Notes under the pieces: generated by a model
What the model was told of the DNA's origin: nothing
The model's input: the letters and a program-made list of their open reading frames with translations, nothing else
Databases searched by the model: none
Assembly (NCBI GenBank): GCA_016215105.1
Contig: JACRLJ010000008.1
Location: forward strand, 1-40,774
DNA: 40,774 bases
Reading direction: 5' to 3'
DNA from: Candidatus Hydrogenedentota bacterium
GTDB taxonomy: Bacteria; Hydrogenedentota; Hydrogenedentia; Hydrogenedentales; SLHB01
Program-made: the position numbers and the translations under genes
In this document: one piece after another, positions 1 to 10,500 of the stretch
Position numbering within the stretch: the first letter of the stretch is position 1
Layout of the letters: the number at the start of each line of letters is the position of its first letter

Positions 1-277
1 CGGCGTCTCGCCGGCAGTGTCGCGGCGAAGTGATGCCGGCTGGAAGCCGGCGCTACGACGTTGCAACCAAAGTCGGTTAACCGCGGAGCGCACGGAATAC
101 ACGGAAAATGAAGAGAGTTCAGCGAGTTCGTTTCCTCGAGGCTCTATGCGTTCTTTGTGGTTAAGCGGTTTTAGTTGAAGGTGACAGTTTTCCATCGGTG
201 TAAATCTGTGTAATCTGTGGATCGATCTCTGTGGATCACACGTTGGCAATCGGGCGCGTGGGCAAAGGATTGGGCGT
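1..277. repeat. Intergenic mosaic of short repeats
   Basis: No gene is visible here. The stretch holds a GCCGGC-TGGAA-GCCGGC hairpin at 35-51. It also has a degenerate 9-base periodic segment around 78-107 (CACGGAATA, CACGGAAAA) and a second nonamer-like segment at 193-238 built from TCTGTGTAA / TCTGTGGAT units. Such pieces are common between genes of planctomycete-like and other environmental genomes, and their function is unknown. An AAGGA at 265-269 could serve a TTG start at 278 of the following gene. Confidence 0.55.
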
Positions 278-295
278 TTGGACAGGATCAGCAGG

Positions 296-3200
296 ATGAA
301 GGACCCGAAGCGCGGCGCGGCCTTGGTGATCGCCATCGCGATCATGACCGTTCTGCTCTTGATAGCGCTTTTGTTTTTTACCCTCAGCCGCGCCGAGTTG
401 CGCACCGCCACCAACGTCACCAACACCTACCGAACCGATCTAATCGCCAACGGCGCGCTCGCCATGGCCATGGCCACCCTCAACCACGACCTCGCCATCC
501 ACGCCACATACACCTCGACCGACCACGAGTGGAAAACGCGGTACAACAACGGGTGGGCCGCTGGCAAGCAGTGGGCGTGGAAGTCCTACGATCTCGCGAC
601 CGGAAAACCGTTGCCGGTTGCCCTCGGCGGGGTACCGATCCCGCTGATCGACTCGATTGGACCGGACACGAACCGCGGTGTCCCCGAAGTGGACCTGACT
701 GATCCGAACATGCCGGCCGCGTACGACGACCCCTCCAAGCCGCTCTTTCTGACCAGCGGCACGGCGGACATGATGTGGATTCCCCGGGCGCAGGCGAACG
801 CGGCAAACGCCGCCAATTTTACCGGCCCGTTCGTGACCACGACGGACTTGGGTGTGTCCTCGCTCGCGTCGCTCATGGGGATTACCGCTGGTCAACTCAC
901 CAAGGACTATAACGGGCGTCTGCTGGACTTCGCGGGACCCCTTCTGCCCAGTGAACAGCTCCATTTCATCAACGATGTGGATAACAATGACGACGGCCTT
1001 AGAGATTCGGCATGGATACCCATGGGCGCGGATAAGGATCTGGAATCCGACGGTGTCGATAACGATCTCGATGACAACTTTGACAACCTGGATGCGTTTG
1101 GTAAGACGCAGGTCGAGTTCGGTTACTTCGTCTATTTCGACAGTGATCTGAACCGGCTAATGCTGACCGCGCCGATTACCTATCCGCATCGGGCGCGGCC
1201 ACTCACGAACATAACCGTCCGGGTCTCCGGTCAGTTCTTGGCGGAGCATCCGGGTGTTTCTCCGAGCCTGGATCCGCGGCCGGGCTCGCCGGACGTGGAC
1301 GCCATTGACAATGATTTCAACCAAATCATCAACGACCGCGAAGAATATATGTACCGGTATCGTCCGGCGATCAACAGCAACGGTGTGCGCGCCGCGCAAA
1401 ATCCGCTCAATCCCACACCAGCCGAGATCGAGATGGTGTGGGTTGATAACCGCGCCGATGACAACATCACTGCCGACGCGTTCGACGCAGGTGTTATTCA
1501 GGACGTTCTTCGCCGTCGCGGTCATCCCATTGCGCAACTGTCCACGCAGAACGCGGACGGCACATGGACTGTGTTCACGTCCAGCGGTGAACCCGCGTGC
1601 GACCTGGTAGGCCGGGCGGCGATATTGATTACGGACGAATCGGGCAAGGTCAACCTGAACGCTACAGGTGGACGGACCTACCGCGACGCTTGGAACCGCA
1701 CCAACGCCAATACCGACCCCATCGTACAGCGCGCGCAGAATCAAGGCGCCACGACGTGGGAATTTGATACACGAGTCTTGCCGCAGATCGACTTGGCGCG
1801 CTCCGATCACTTGTGGTCTCTGTTGACCGGCGACTGGGAGGGCAAGGGCTTTGCCATCAACCCGGCAACTACTGCCGTTGGTTCGCAATTGATCCAGACC
1901 GGCGGGGCTTTGGAAGAGGACCGTGGGTTCCCCGGCTACGGGTTTGTGGACAACACCGGCAACGCGTTGTGGCTCGCGCTCAGCGGCATTGACTGGGACG
2001 GCAACGGCTTCTTCTACGACGGCATCTTCCGCTACAACTACAGCGGAGTCACGGGCGCCACCCCTATCGTGGGCCTGCTGGAAACCATCAACGGTCCCTC
2101 GCAGTTCCGTCAATTCCGCCCTTACCGAAACTTCGTCGCTGAAGGCATTGTTCCTGTAAATGCCGTGCTTGATGCCCTCGACAACAACAGCAACGGGGCG
2201 GTAAACGAGATCGGCGAAGGCGGTGACCGCGCGCTGAAGACCACCGAACAGATCAAGAACGCCGCCGCCATTGCCGATGGCACGTTCGATGATTTGCACA
2301 ACTTAATCACTGCCCATTCGACCGACAAGAACGAACGCCACCAAGCGATGGACGCGCTCGGGTTCCCGCTGTCCAATCCGCGCAACCACGTCGTCACCGG
2401 CCTGAAACTCGATTACAGCTATGCCCAACCGGACGAAATAGCGAAGAACTTGGTCGTCGACTGGGGTTATCCGGACATGGTCAACGAACTGGCCAGGGGT
2501 ACAGGCATCACAGACCCGCTCGAGCTCCAAGAGGCACAGAACTACCTCAACCAAATTGCAGGCGGGGCGCCGGTACCGGTGGTCGGACAGGTCGACCTTA
2601 CCAACTTCTTCCGCTATGCGCTGGGCTTGAAGCGCGAAGACATGAGTCTTCTTGCTCCCCAGGGACTATTTCGTTGGAACGCGGGCGCTAACGCCATCAC
2701 CGCTCTTCCCGCCGACGCAAATCTGCGCGCTGCGCAGTTGGCGGTGAATATCAAGGACAGCCGCGACGGGGATTTTGCCCGGTCCGAGCTGACATCCTCG
2801 GTTGCAGATGACCTGTGGTGGGATGACGTGCAGTTGACGTTGAGGAATAGTGGACTTTTCACGGGGACGCCAACAACCCGTCCGATTAGCTACACGCAGG
2901 CGGGTGTCGAAAGCATTCGTATCAACGAACTTATGATCCGTCCGGTTCGCCGCATCGAGGCGGAAATGAACACCGCTCCAAGCAACGTGCAACTGAACCC
3001 GAATCAGTACATAATGAAAGGCACAGGGAACGCAAACCTGGAGGATTTTATCAACTACGGAAACTATACGGACGCTGCGGGCAGGCCGCTTACTTTTCGA
3101 TCCTTCATAGGTGATACTCGGCACCCTGACGCCAACCATCAGCCGTCCGATTGGGTTCTCGATCCGGCCAGTACGCCCTATCTTGGCGATCGGGCGTATG

Positions 3201-6200
3201 TGACCACGGCAGCGTCAACTTTGCCCCTGACCGATGGCACTCCCTCCCTGGAAGAGAACGCGATCCAATTCCTTTTTGGTCCAAGCATCGGTCTTCCTCC
3301 GGGCCGATACTACCTCACCGTAAACACGGCGGCAGGTTTTGACGCAGGTGGTAATCCAAAGGCAACGGCCTTGACGTCAGGGGATTTGAGGTTTGCGATA
3401 AAATACGTGCGCTTCGCGGGCGCTACACAATTCGGACCGAACAACACTACGGTACCGAGACTGAAGTCGGTCGGCGCCACCGATATTCTCACGGATATTA
3501 TTGCTCAGTACGGGGCCGCTGGTCCGGCTGTTCCGTGGAAAAACACCGCGGTAATTGGCCTGCAGGATATGGCGGCCGGGAATCCAGGACTCGTTTCCGG
3601 CGTTACGCCAGGCAGCAATAATGCGACGGGCTGGGTATTCTTTCCATCGGACTTGACTGCAAACGCGGCCCCGGTAATGCCTGGTTACAATCAGGATGAT
3701 GGCTACACCGTAGAAATACCGCCAGCCGGAAGCAATATTTTCCTGTGCGTTGCGGTCCAGATGACAAAGACGCCAACAGCTACTGACCCAAATCCGGTCC
3801 TTTCCGTCAATTTCTTCGACTTTAGCCAAATCCTTGACCATCAGTATATAGAATTGGTAAACACCGACAAGAGTAACGATCCAAACAACGCCGTAGACCT
3901 CGCCGGTTGGCAGGTCCAAATCGGGGTACCGAATATGCGGCGCCTGGATGGGAACATTGCGTCCCCAACGCTCGTGACAATTCCCGAGGGCACTCTTATC
4001 GCACCCGGCGGTTCGATTCTTCTTGCGATGGACAAGTTCGACGGGTTTCAGGATCCGTCCTACTTCGATCCCGCTTTCCCGTTCCCGTATTCACCCCTGC
4101 CGACAGACGATCTGATGAAGATAAGCGGTATTGGGTTAGCGAGAGGTACGATCCCCACCGACCCGGTAGCCGCAGGACAGTTCTACCTGAACGTTACGGA
4201 GCCTCCAAATCCAAACCCGATTTTCACCGCCTCCTTGGGACTACAGCAGTCTGACGTGAGCGTTTTCGACCGCGGAAACACCTACTTGGATTTCGTTGAT
4301 CGGAATGGTGACGGCACGCTTGACGCCGGCAATAATGAAGATGCAATACGTTCGACCGTGGATTTGATCGGTCCGAATACGCTTACCAAAGCGTGGGACC
4401 GTATCGTTCAGGTTAATGTGCAGGGTGACTTGTTCCCGGCTGGCACGGTGGCTGAGGGAGTGGGTGGAGTTGCTAAGTTGGCTGCTGCAGTGCTGAGCGG
4501 CGGGATACTTCCAAACTACCCGGAACACGATGGTGTCGATAATGATGGCGATGACGAGATTCTCAACGCCGATGTGTTCGTAACCGGGTCTCCGTATCCG
4601 AACCACCGGGGTATCGACGAAGGGCATTGGACCGAGTTGGGCACTCCCAACAATCCAGTTCCTGGTTCATTTAGTAACGTGCCGTTCGGTTATTCACTAG
4701 ACTTTGGCGCGTTCGGTACGGGCTCGCCGGTACTCCTTCCGTCACCTGTGGATACTTCGACAGTTCCGCCCGACTGGAAAGAATTCATTGAACGCCGATC
4801 CTATCCCGGAGATTGCGTTACGATAACACTATATCAGGGATCTGCTGCCTTTGACCGTGTCGTGGACAGAGTCACCTACACGGAACGGGACGTCATCAAT
4901 CGAAGCATAGACGACGTCGTTGCCTGTCCATACACCTACACCGATGGGAGCGGAACTACTCAGTTTGCTACGCTTAATCCGAACTACCTCTCCTTCTGGC
5001 TCGACAATACGATGGCCCTTGACTTCTACAGAACGCTTGAGCGCAAGCATCCGCTCTGCAATGGCGACCGGTTTGGTACCGTAAACCGGTGGCAAGCGAC
5101 GGACGGCGCCTACGACGATTGGGCGCCGAGTACGAGCCGCTTTGAACGTCTGGTGGATGCCAACGGGAATGTCACCGCTGGGCTCCCCATTGACCGGGCC
5201 GATCCGGCGAATCCTACGCTCGCACTCCTGTTTGATCACTGCTTCGCAGGGTCGCCGCTACGGATGGGCCTCACGCAGCGCTATATCGAGAATCCGTTTG
5301 TGGACGGGACTGCGGTGCGCGAGTTCGTGAACGATGCGGCGGGCGTTGCGTACCAAGCGAACACGGCGTGGGCTTTCAGCAAAGCCCAAGTTCGGAATCG
5401 CAACTACGTGTCTTCGGGCGATCTGCTCACACTGCCGCACTATTCGGCTGTACACACCATGAAGGGGCCATCGCCGACAGGCGGTCCAGCTGCAAACTAT
5501 CTTTATGACGACACCCACATCAATGTGAACGTAAATGGCTTGATACGGGAGAACACAGACGTTCGGGAGGCGATCCTAGGCCAGGCGTTCACGAATGACA
5601 TTCGCGCGGTGACGAGTATGGAAGTGAACAACTCGTTGACGCTGGCGGCGGCGCAGGCGACGGTGCGCTTTGGCGTTAGCGCGTATCAAGACTGGGCCGC
5701 GACAGGCGTCGGCCTGCCAGAGGACTGGCGGCCGGTCTATCTGAAAGAGATCGAGCCAGCGAGCGACACCAATACCAGCCTCGTGACCGTCACCCCGCCT
5801 CCGAACGAGACGTTCAGGCTGGGAGACTCGCGGCATTACCTGCTTCAATATGACTACCAGAACGCCCTACCGCCTCCCGGTGTAGTCCCGATTGATCTCA
5901 TCGCGCGCTGGCCGATGAACACGCTTGTTAGATCGGATGTGCAAAACGGCATTCAACGGTACGAGGGAAGCTATCCCCGCGCCGTGATGTTCGTGTCTGG
6001 AAACTTCGCGAATTTCGCTCCGGAGTCACAACACTGGGCCTTCCCCTTCCCGCCGGACGGAAGCCGAGGCACGCTTGCCGTGCCAATCAGCCCCGCGGGC
6101 AATGGCGCCGAGGTGTCGTTCACGTGGACGGGCGACAGTGGTTTGGAAAACGGCGATTACGACGCGTACGTGGCCACACTGGACGACCTGAGTCTGTTGG

Positions 6201-7246
6201 GCGTGGCCGATGCGACGCTGCCCACAGACGCCAACAGCAGGAATTACCTCACGCCGTTTGGCCGCGACTTCGTGGCGTTGGCCAACTCGATTGTCACGAA
6301 GGACATGCATTTTGACCTCGAATTGATGACCGACAAGAACGGCGACCGTGTGGCCGGGATACCAATCGACGCGTCGGGCAATCTCGTGCCGGAACGCGAT
6401 GTCAATGGCGTTGCGATTCCTGGCCGGTACGTCGGTTCCGACGAATCATTTGGCATGGTAACCGGGGCGACACCGGATACGGACGGCCTGATCCACTACG
6501 GGCCGGTGCGCGTCGACAACAACACGCTGAAACTGAATCTGCGCAACTGGTCGAAGCGGGGCCAACTGGCGCGGTTCTCGCGCGTGATCCTGACGCCGCA
6601 CAACCGCACCCCGGGCCGGGTCAACATCAATACCGCGGAAACGCGGCAGGTCGCGGTGGGAACGAATGCAAACAACTTCTTCAACGCGCTGACAGGCGTT
6701 CCGGGCGCGCTCGTTGTAGTGAATCCGGTGACTGGCGTGAACCAGTGGGCCTGGGATGATCCCACGGCTCGTACCAGCGTGATAGCGGCGCCGCAGCCGT
6801 TGCTCAGCCGTGTGCAGAGCATTACGTACCAGGACCTCGGAGGCCAGAATCCCGCGGCGGCTCATAAGGGCCGTCCTGAATGGTTTGACGGCCGCTATTA
6901 CCGTGACCCGTCAGATCTGGTGGGCTGGGCAGAGCCGGGCATCGCCGCGTACCCCACGACGCTAGTAACGCTGGCGCCGGCGCCGCCGAGTCCGCTGCCC
7001 AACAATGTGCCCGTGCAAATCGCCGACCAGGGGGTGTGGAACGGGATGCGGTTTGACGAGATGCAACTCCGGTTCGGGCGCATGGCGAACCTGATTACGA
7101 CGCGGTCGGATGTGTTCGAGATCATCGTGACGGCGCAGTCGGGATTCTTGTCGAACACGGACACGAACGGCGATGGGCGAATTGATTACCGGAACGATTT
7201 CGTGGTGACGGCGGAGAAGAAAGTCCGGACGATCTACGAGAGATGA
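296..7246 (+). CDS. Giant GspK-like minor pseudopilin with lamin-tail domain
   Basis: The N-terminus (KRG followed by AALVIAIAIMTVLLLIALLFF, then SRAE) is a class III prepilin signal with a Gly/Ala cleavage point and no Glu5, as in GspK of type II secretion. Two GspK-like signatures support this: DESGKVNLNAT near residue 446 and GRVNINTAETRQ near 2108. At 2316 aa it is about seven times longer than ordinary GspK (about 300 aa). The extra length carries a lamin-tail-like domain (INELMIRP near 875; YIELVN near 1182, followed by DLAGWQV and PEGTLIAPGG). It also has repeated Asp/Asn motifs of TSP3/EF-hand type (DVDNNDDG, DGVDNDLDD, DALDNNSNG, DRNGDGTLD, DGVDNDGDD, DTNGDGRID). GspK normally caps the pseudopilus tip, so an exported, calcium-stabilised tip protein is inferred. 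The ATG at 296 was chosen; a TTG at 278 with AAGGA 8 nt upstream is the alternative. It is the first gene of a pilus/secretion locus. Confidence 0.75.
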   Translation: MKDPKRGAALVIAIAIMTVLLLIALLFFTLSRAELRTATNVTNTYRTDLIANGALAMAMATLNHDLAIHATYTSTDHEWKTRYNNGWAAGKQWAWKSYDLATGKPLPVALGGVPIPLIDSIGPDTNRGVPEVDLTDPNMPAAYDDPSKPLFLTSGTADMMWIPRAQANAANAANFTGPFVTTTDLGVSSLASLMGITAGQLTKDYNGRLLDFAGPLLPSEQLHFINDVDNNDDGLRDSAWIPMGADKDLESDGVDNDLDDNFDNLDAFGKTQVEFGYFVYFDSDLNRLMLTAPITYPHRARPLTNITVRVSGQFLAEHPGVSPSLDPRPGSPDVDAIDNDFNQIINDREEYMYRYRPAINSNGVRAAQNPLNPTPAEIEMVWVDNRADDNITADAFDAGVIQDVLRRRGHPIAQLSTQNADGTWTVFTSSGEPACDLVGRAAILITDESGKVNLNATGGRTYRDAWNRTNANTDPIVQRAQNQGATTWEFDTRVLPQIDLARSDHLWSLLTGDWEGKGFAINPATTAVGSQLIQTGGALEEDRGFPGYGFVDNTGNALWLALSGIDWDGNGFFYDGIFRYNYSGVTGATPIVGLLETINGPSQFRQFRPYRNFVAEGIVPVNAVLDALDNNSNGAVNEIGEGGDRALKTTEQIKNAAAIADGTFDDLHNLITAHSTDKNERHQAMDALGFPLSNPRNHVVTGLKLDYSYAQPDEIAKNLVVDWGYPDMVNELARGTGITDPLELQEAQNYLNQIAGGAPVPVVGQVDLTNFFRYALGLKREDMSLLAPQGLFRWNAGANAITALPADANLRAAQLAVNIKDSRDGDFARSELTSSVADDLWWDDVQLTLRNSGLFTGTPTTRPISYTQAGVESIRINELMIRPVRRIEAEMNTAPSNVQLNPNQYIMKGTGNANLEDFINYGNYTDAAGRPLTFRSFIGDTRHPDANHQPSDWVLDPASTPYLGDRAYVTTAASTLPLTDGTPSLEENAIQFLFGPSIGLPPGRYYLTVNTAAGFDAGGNPKATALTSGDLRFAIKYVRFAGATQFGPNNTTVPRLKSVGATDILTDIIAQYGAAGPAVPWKNTAVIGLQDMAAGNPGLVSGVTPGSNNATGWVFFPSDLTANAAPVMPGYNQDDGYTVEIPPAGSNIFLCVAVQMTKTPTATDPNPVLSVNFFDFSQILDHQYIELVNTDKSNDPNNAVDLAGWQVQIGVPNMRRLDGNIASPTLVTIPEGTLIAPGGSILLAMDKFDGFQDPSYFDPAFPFPYSPLPTDDLMKISGIGLARGTIPTDPVAAGQFYLNVTEPPNPNPIFTASLGLQQSDVSVFDRGNTYLDFVDRNGDGTLDAGNNEDAIRSTVDLIGPNTLTKAWDRIVQVNVQGDLFPAGTVAEGVGGVAKLAAAVLSGGILPNYPEHDGVDNDGDDEILNADVFVTGSPYPNHRGIDEGHWTELGTPNNPVPGSFSNVPFGYSLDFGAFGTGSPVLLPSPVDTSTVPPDWKEFIERRSYPGDCVTITLYQGSAAFDRVVDRVTYTERDVINRSIDDVVACPYTYTDGSGTTQFATLNPNYLSFWLDNTMALDFYRTLERKHPLCNGDRFGTVNRWQATDGAYDDWAPSTSRFERLVDANGNVTAGLPIDRADPANPTLALLFDHCFAGSPLRMGLTQRYIENPFVDGTAVREFVNDAAGVAYQANTAWAFSKAQVRNRNYVSSGDLLTLPHYSAVHTMKGPSPTGGPAANYLYDDTHINVNVNGLIRENTDVREAILGQAFTNDIRAVTSMEVNNSLTLAAAQATVRFGVSAYQDWAATGVGLPEDWRPVYLKEIEPASDTNTSLVTVTPPPNETFRLGDSRHYLLQYDYQNALPPPGVVPIDLIARWPMNTLVRSDVQNGIQRYEGSYPRAVMFVSGNFANFAPESQHWAFPFPPDGSRGTLAVPISPAGNGAEVSFTWTGDSGLENGDYDAYVATLDDLSLLGVADATLPTDANSRNYLTPFGRDFVALANSIVTKDMHFDLELMTDKNGDRVAGIPIDASGNLVPERDVNGVAIPGRYVGSDESFGMVTGATPDTDGLIHYGPVRVDNNTLKLNLRNWSKRGQLARFSRVILTPHNRTPGRVNINTAETRQVAVGTNANNFFNALTGVPGALVVVNPVTGVNQWAWDDPTARTSVIAAPQPLLSRVQSITYQDLGGQNPAAAHKGRPEWFDGRYYRDPSDLVGWAEPGIAAYPTTLVTLAPAPPSPLPNNVPVQIADQGVWNGMRFDEMQLRFGRMANLITTRSDVFEIIVTAQSGFLSNTDTNGDGRIDYRNDFVVTAEKKVRTIYER

Positions 7247-7560
7247 AAGTGATAATTAAGAATTAGGAATTACGAATTAAGAAGCGACACCACTTCTTTC
7301 TCGTTCCCAAGTTGTACTTGGGAACGGAGCTTGGTTTCGGAAGTTGAACTTCCCGTTTGGCCCGGTGCGCGCGAAAAGCGGGGACAGACATGCTTTTCAG
7401 ACTGCCGAAAAGCGAGTCCGTCCCCGGTTTTCGCTGGACTGAAATACAAAGCGCAGCTTTTAGGTGCGTTCCCAAGTACAACTTGGGAACGAGGACTCCC
7501 AAGTACAACTTGGAAACGAGGACGAATTCTGTGGATTTATCGGGGAGAAGGAGTAGTGTC
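7247..7560. repeat. Intergenic repeat mosaic with three related palindromes
   Basis: No gene is supported. From 7253 a degenerate heptamer run (GAATTAG, GAATTAC, GAATTAA) starts just after the upstream stop. Palindromes with the arms CGTTCCCAAGT and ACTTGGGAACG lie at 7302-7326 and 7467-7491, with a shorter variant (CCAAGT/ACTTGG) at 7499-7513. A fourth hairpin, GGAAGTT-G-AACTTCC, is at 7339-7353. A REP-like element is listed separately. A reading frame stays open across this stretch into the next gene, but its translation is only repeat sequence. Confidence 0.7.
7371..7434. repeat. REP-like imperfect palindrome
   Basis: Nested arms are visible: GCGAAAA (7371-7377) with TTTTCGC (7428-7434), GGGGAC (7380-7385) with GTCCCC (7420-7425), and CTTTTC (7393-7398) with GAAAAG (7407-7412). 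The layout, a long stem with small internal mismatches around a second hairpin, resembles REP sequences mobilised by Y1/RAYT transposases. No such transposase is in the window. Confidence 0.55.
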
Positions 7561-10500
7561 ATGAAAGCTGGACGCGTTCTGGGGATGGCCCTGGTGTGCT
7601 TCCTGGTCTCCCCGGTGGTGTTTGCCCAGGCGAACTTGGCGGTGGTGTGCAACGGCGCCGGGTGCGCGAATTACTCGGGCATCCCCGCGTCGCAGATTTT
7701 CGGCGATATCGCGAGCGCGATGGCCTACGCGAAGCCGTTGTCCGCGACGACGCACGTCACGGTGCTGATTACGCCGGGCACGTACACGCTGAGCCCGGAC
7801 ATTGTGATCGATTCCACGATGGACATCGAAATCGTGGGCACCGGCACCACATCGGCGGACGACCCGACCGCCGTAATTCTGCAGGGGTCCTCGGGGAACA
7901 ACGCTATCGAGTTGGACGGCGCCCAGAGCAGCGTAATTATCGAGGGGCTGACCATTACCGGCGCGAATAACGCCATTTGGGCCCACAACAGTTCGAAGGC
8001 AAAAATCACGCGCTGCTATCTCCATGGCAATTCGTCCAGCGGCATTCTTTGCGAGACCGGATCTACGCTCACCATCGCCAATTGCAGTCTCAAGCAAAAC
8101 ACGCTGGATGGGTTGCAAGTAGGCGCGGGCGCGACGGCCACCGTGGTGTTCAGCACCATCTTCAGCAACACCGCGCACGGCGTCTACGCCAACGCAGCCG
8201 GGGCCACCGCAAGTCTTACGGATGTCGTGGTATTCAGTAACGGCGCCACTCCGGGCCAAGGCGGCATCATCGCCGCGGCCGGCGCCACGATAACCGCGGA
8301 CCATACCGTCTCCGTCGGGAATACCGATACGGACGTCAGTGCGGCCATTACGCCCACGAATACCCCTCCCGGAATTACCACCGTGGCGCAGCTAAACGTC
8401 GACACGGCCACGTGGGGGATCATTGGCGCGGGTTCATTGTTGATTGACGTCGGAACGCCGGTGACCGGCACGAACGACGATTTTCTGCGTCATCAGCGTC
8501 CGGCCGGCGCCCAGATGGACATCGGCGCTCACGAATTTGGCGCTTCGCCGGGGGCGGGAACGCTGGTCAATTGCATCGTTACTCCGTCGCCCATTCCCAA
8601 GATGGTCGCGGGCACGCTCTCGGTTCAGCTTCGTTTCGATGGCAGCCCGGTGCTGGACCCGAACGACGTGATCATTGTCCCCCAAGGCACAACGCACATT
8701 AGCGAATGGTCCGTCTCCGCCGAAACACCTCACATTCCGCTCCGGGTTACCGCGCAAGCCGGGACGGGCATTTTCTTCTTGACCAACGTCAAGGACATTA
8801 CCACCATACTCGGAACCGACATCGCGCCGGCCGGACCGTCAACGACCGACGTGATTGCGGACGGCCACGGCGTCGTTTGGGTCCGGGTTAACCTAACGCC
8901 CGACACGCCGGTCGTGGTATCCGGTCAGGCGAGTGTGGGGCGCCATGTGCTGATCGACACGACCGCGCCGCAGATGTTCATTTCCGCGCCTAACGGCCTT
9001 GCCGCGCCGAGTTTCGTTCAGTATGTCACTCCGTTGCCCTCGGTGGGGCCGCCAGCGATTCCGGATGCGAACCATTTCGGCCTGCCTGGGCTGCCGGGTG
9101 GTTTGCGCATGTCGTTGCAGCCCTCGTACGACGACGGCCTGATCTTCCCCAACCCGACAACCGGCAACGGCGCGCAGGCGTTCTTCAATCCCGGATCAGT
9201 CTCGGACGGCTATTTCGCCGCGAACGGCAATCCGTCCCAGTTGAACAATTTGAACATCCAAGTGAAGATCGCGATTCAAGATGTGCCGCCCGCGGACGTT
9301 ACTACGGGAAACGAGATACTCGCACTTGACGAGACGTACTCACCCACTATCGCGGTACACCGGCAGGTGGCCGGGTTTGGCGATCCGCTTCCGGCCAGTA
9401 CGACGCAGCAAACGCAAGACCAAGCGCTCACCGGAACGCCCGGTCCCGGCGGTCGGCTGGTGGATTGGGTGTTTGATACCGGCGCCTTGCCGCCTGTGAC
9501 GACGGTGAACACCACGTATACCGCTTCGGGTGGCAGCAATCCCGGCTATGACCCGGTGACGGGCCTCCCGCGGGACTTTGACAACGCCCGGCTTTCCGTG
9601 GCGTGGACGTTCAACGATCCGGCCTATCCATTCGTGGCGGGTAGTTCTACGGGAATTCCGTACACCGGTTCAGACAACCATATGGCCGTGCGATTCCGCA
9701 TTCGTGACACGGCGAAGAACGTGACTCCGCAAGACAAGCTGCTCGATCCGCTGCATCTGTGGTGGATGCTCAGCACGCGTTCGCGCATTCAGCCGAACCG
9801 TGAAGGGACGCAAGTCGCATCGCCCGATTTCGTTTGGGCGCTGGATCGCGGGTTCAACACGAACGCGGCGGGCCAGCCTCAGCCGCTGTTTACGTACCGT
9901 TTGTGGGAGAACCTGACCAACGACTACAACGGTCCCTATGTGCCGGTCACGGGCTGGTTCGCGTGGTCAACGCAGAATCGCTTGTCACCGCAGCAATTCG
10001 ATGCGCTCGGGATTACTGCGAGCCATTCGGCGCGCTGGCTCTTGTTGACAGTGGTCGGTGCGGACGAGGCGGGCAACGTTGAGATGTGGCCATGGGCCGA
10101 TGCGAATCAGCTCCTGGCGAGCGCGTCCTCCGGCGCAAACTGGCAGCGTTTCTTCCTGAAAGGGCCGGGAGATGTCTTCGACACGACCATCGCGGCGCAG
10201 TTCTGGTGGAACAATTTGCCGCCCGACATCAACAGCACCGGCGCCGGTGAACAAATCGTGGGTTCCGGGCCTATCGTGCCCTCGCCCACGAATCTCGCGG
10301 CGCAGCGACTGGAAGCGCATTTCATTCTGAACGCCATTGGCCCGCTTCCGGCGGGAACAGACGTTCGGTGCGTCTATTGGGAACTGATCCGGGAGAATGA
10401 CTCGAACAAGATCTCGGGCGTGTTTCCGCCGAGACCGGTTGCGGCGCCGTATACCGCCGCCGACGCCTCGTTCCATCTGTACGTGCCGGGAGACTTCGGT

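Noticed and set aside
1157-2299. Long minus-strand open frame (380 aa) opposite the giant pseudopilin
   Set aside because: It lies wholly inside a gene with clear domains and its translation has no recognisable motif; it is a GC-rich antisense shadow.
7357-7560. N-terminal extension of the beta-helix protein
   Set aside because: The extension translates palindromic repeats; the signal peptide and ribosome binding site fix the start at 7561.
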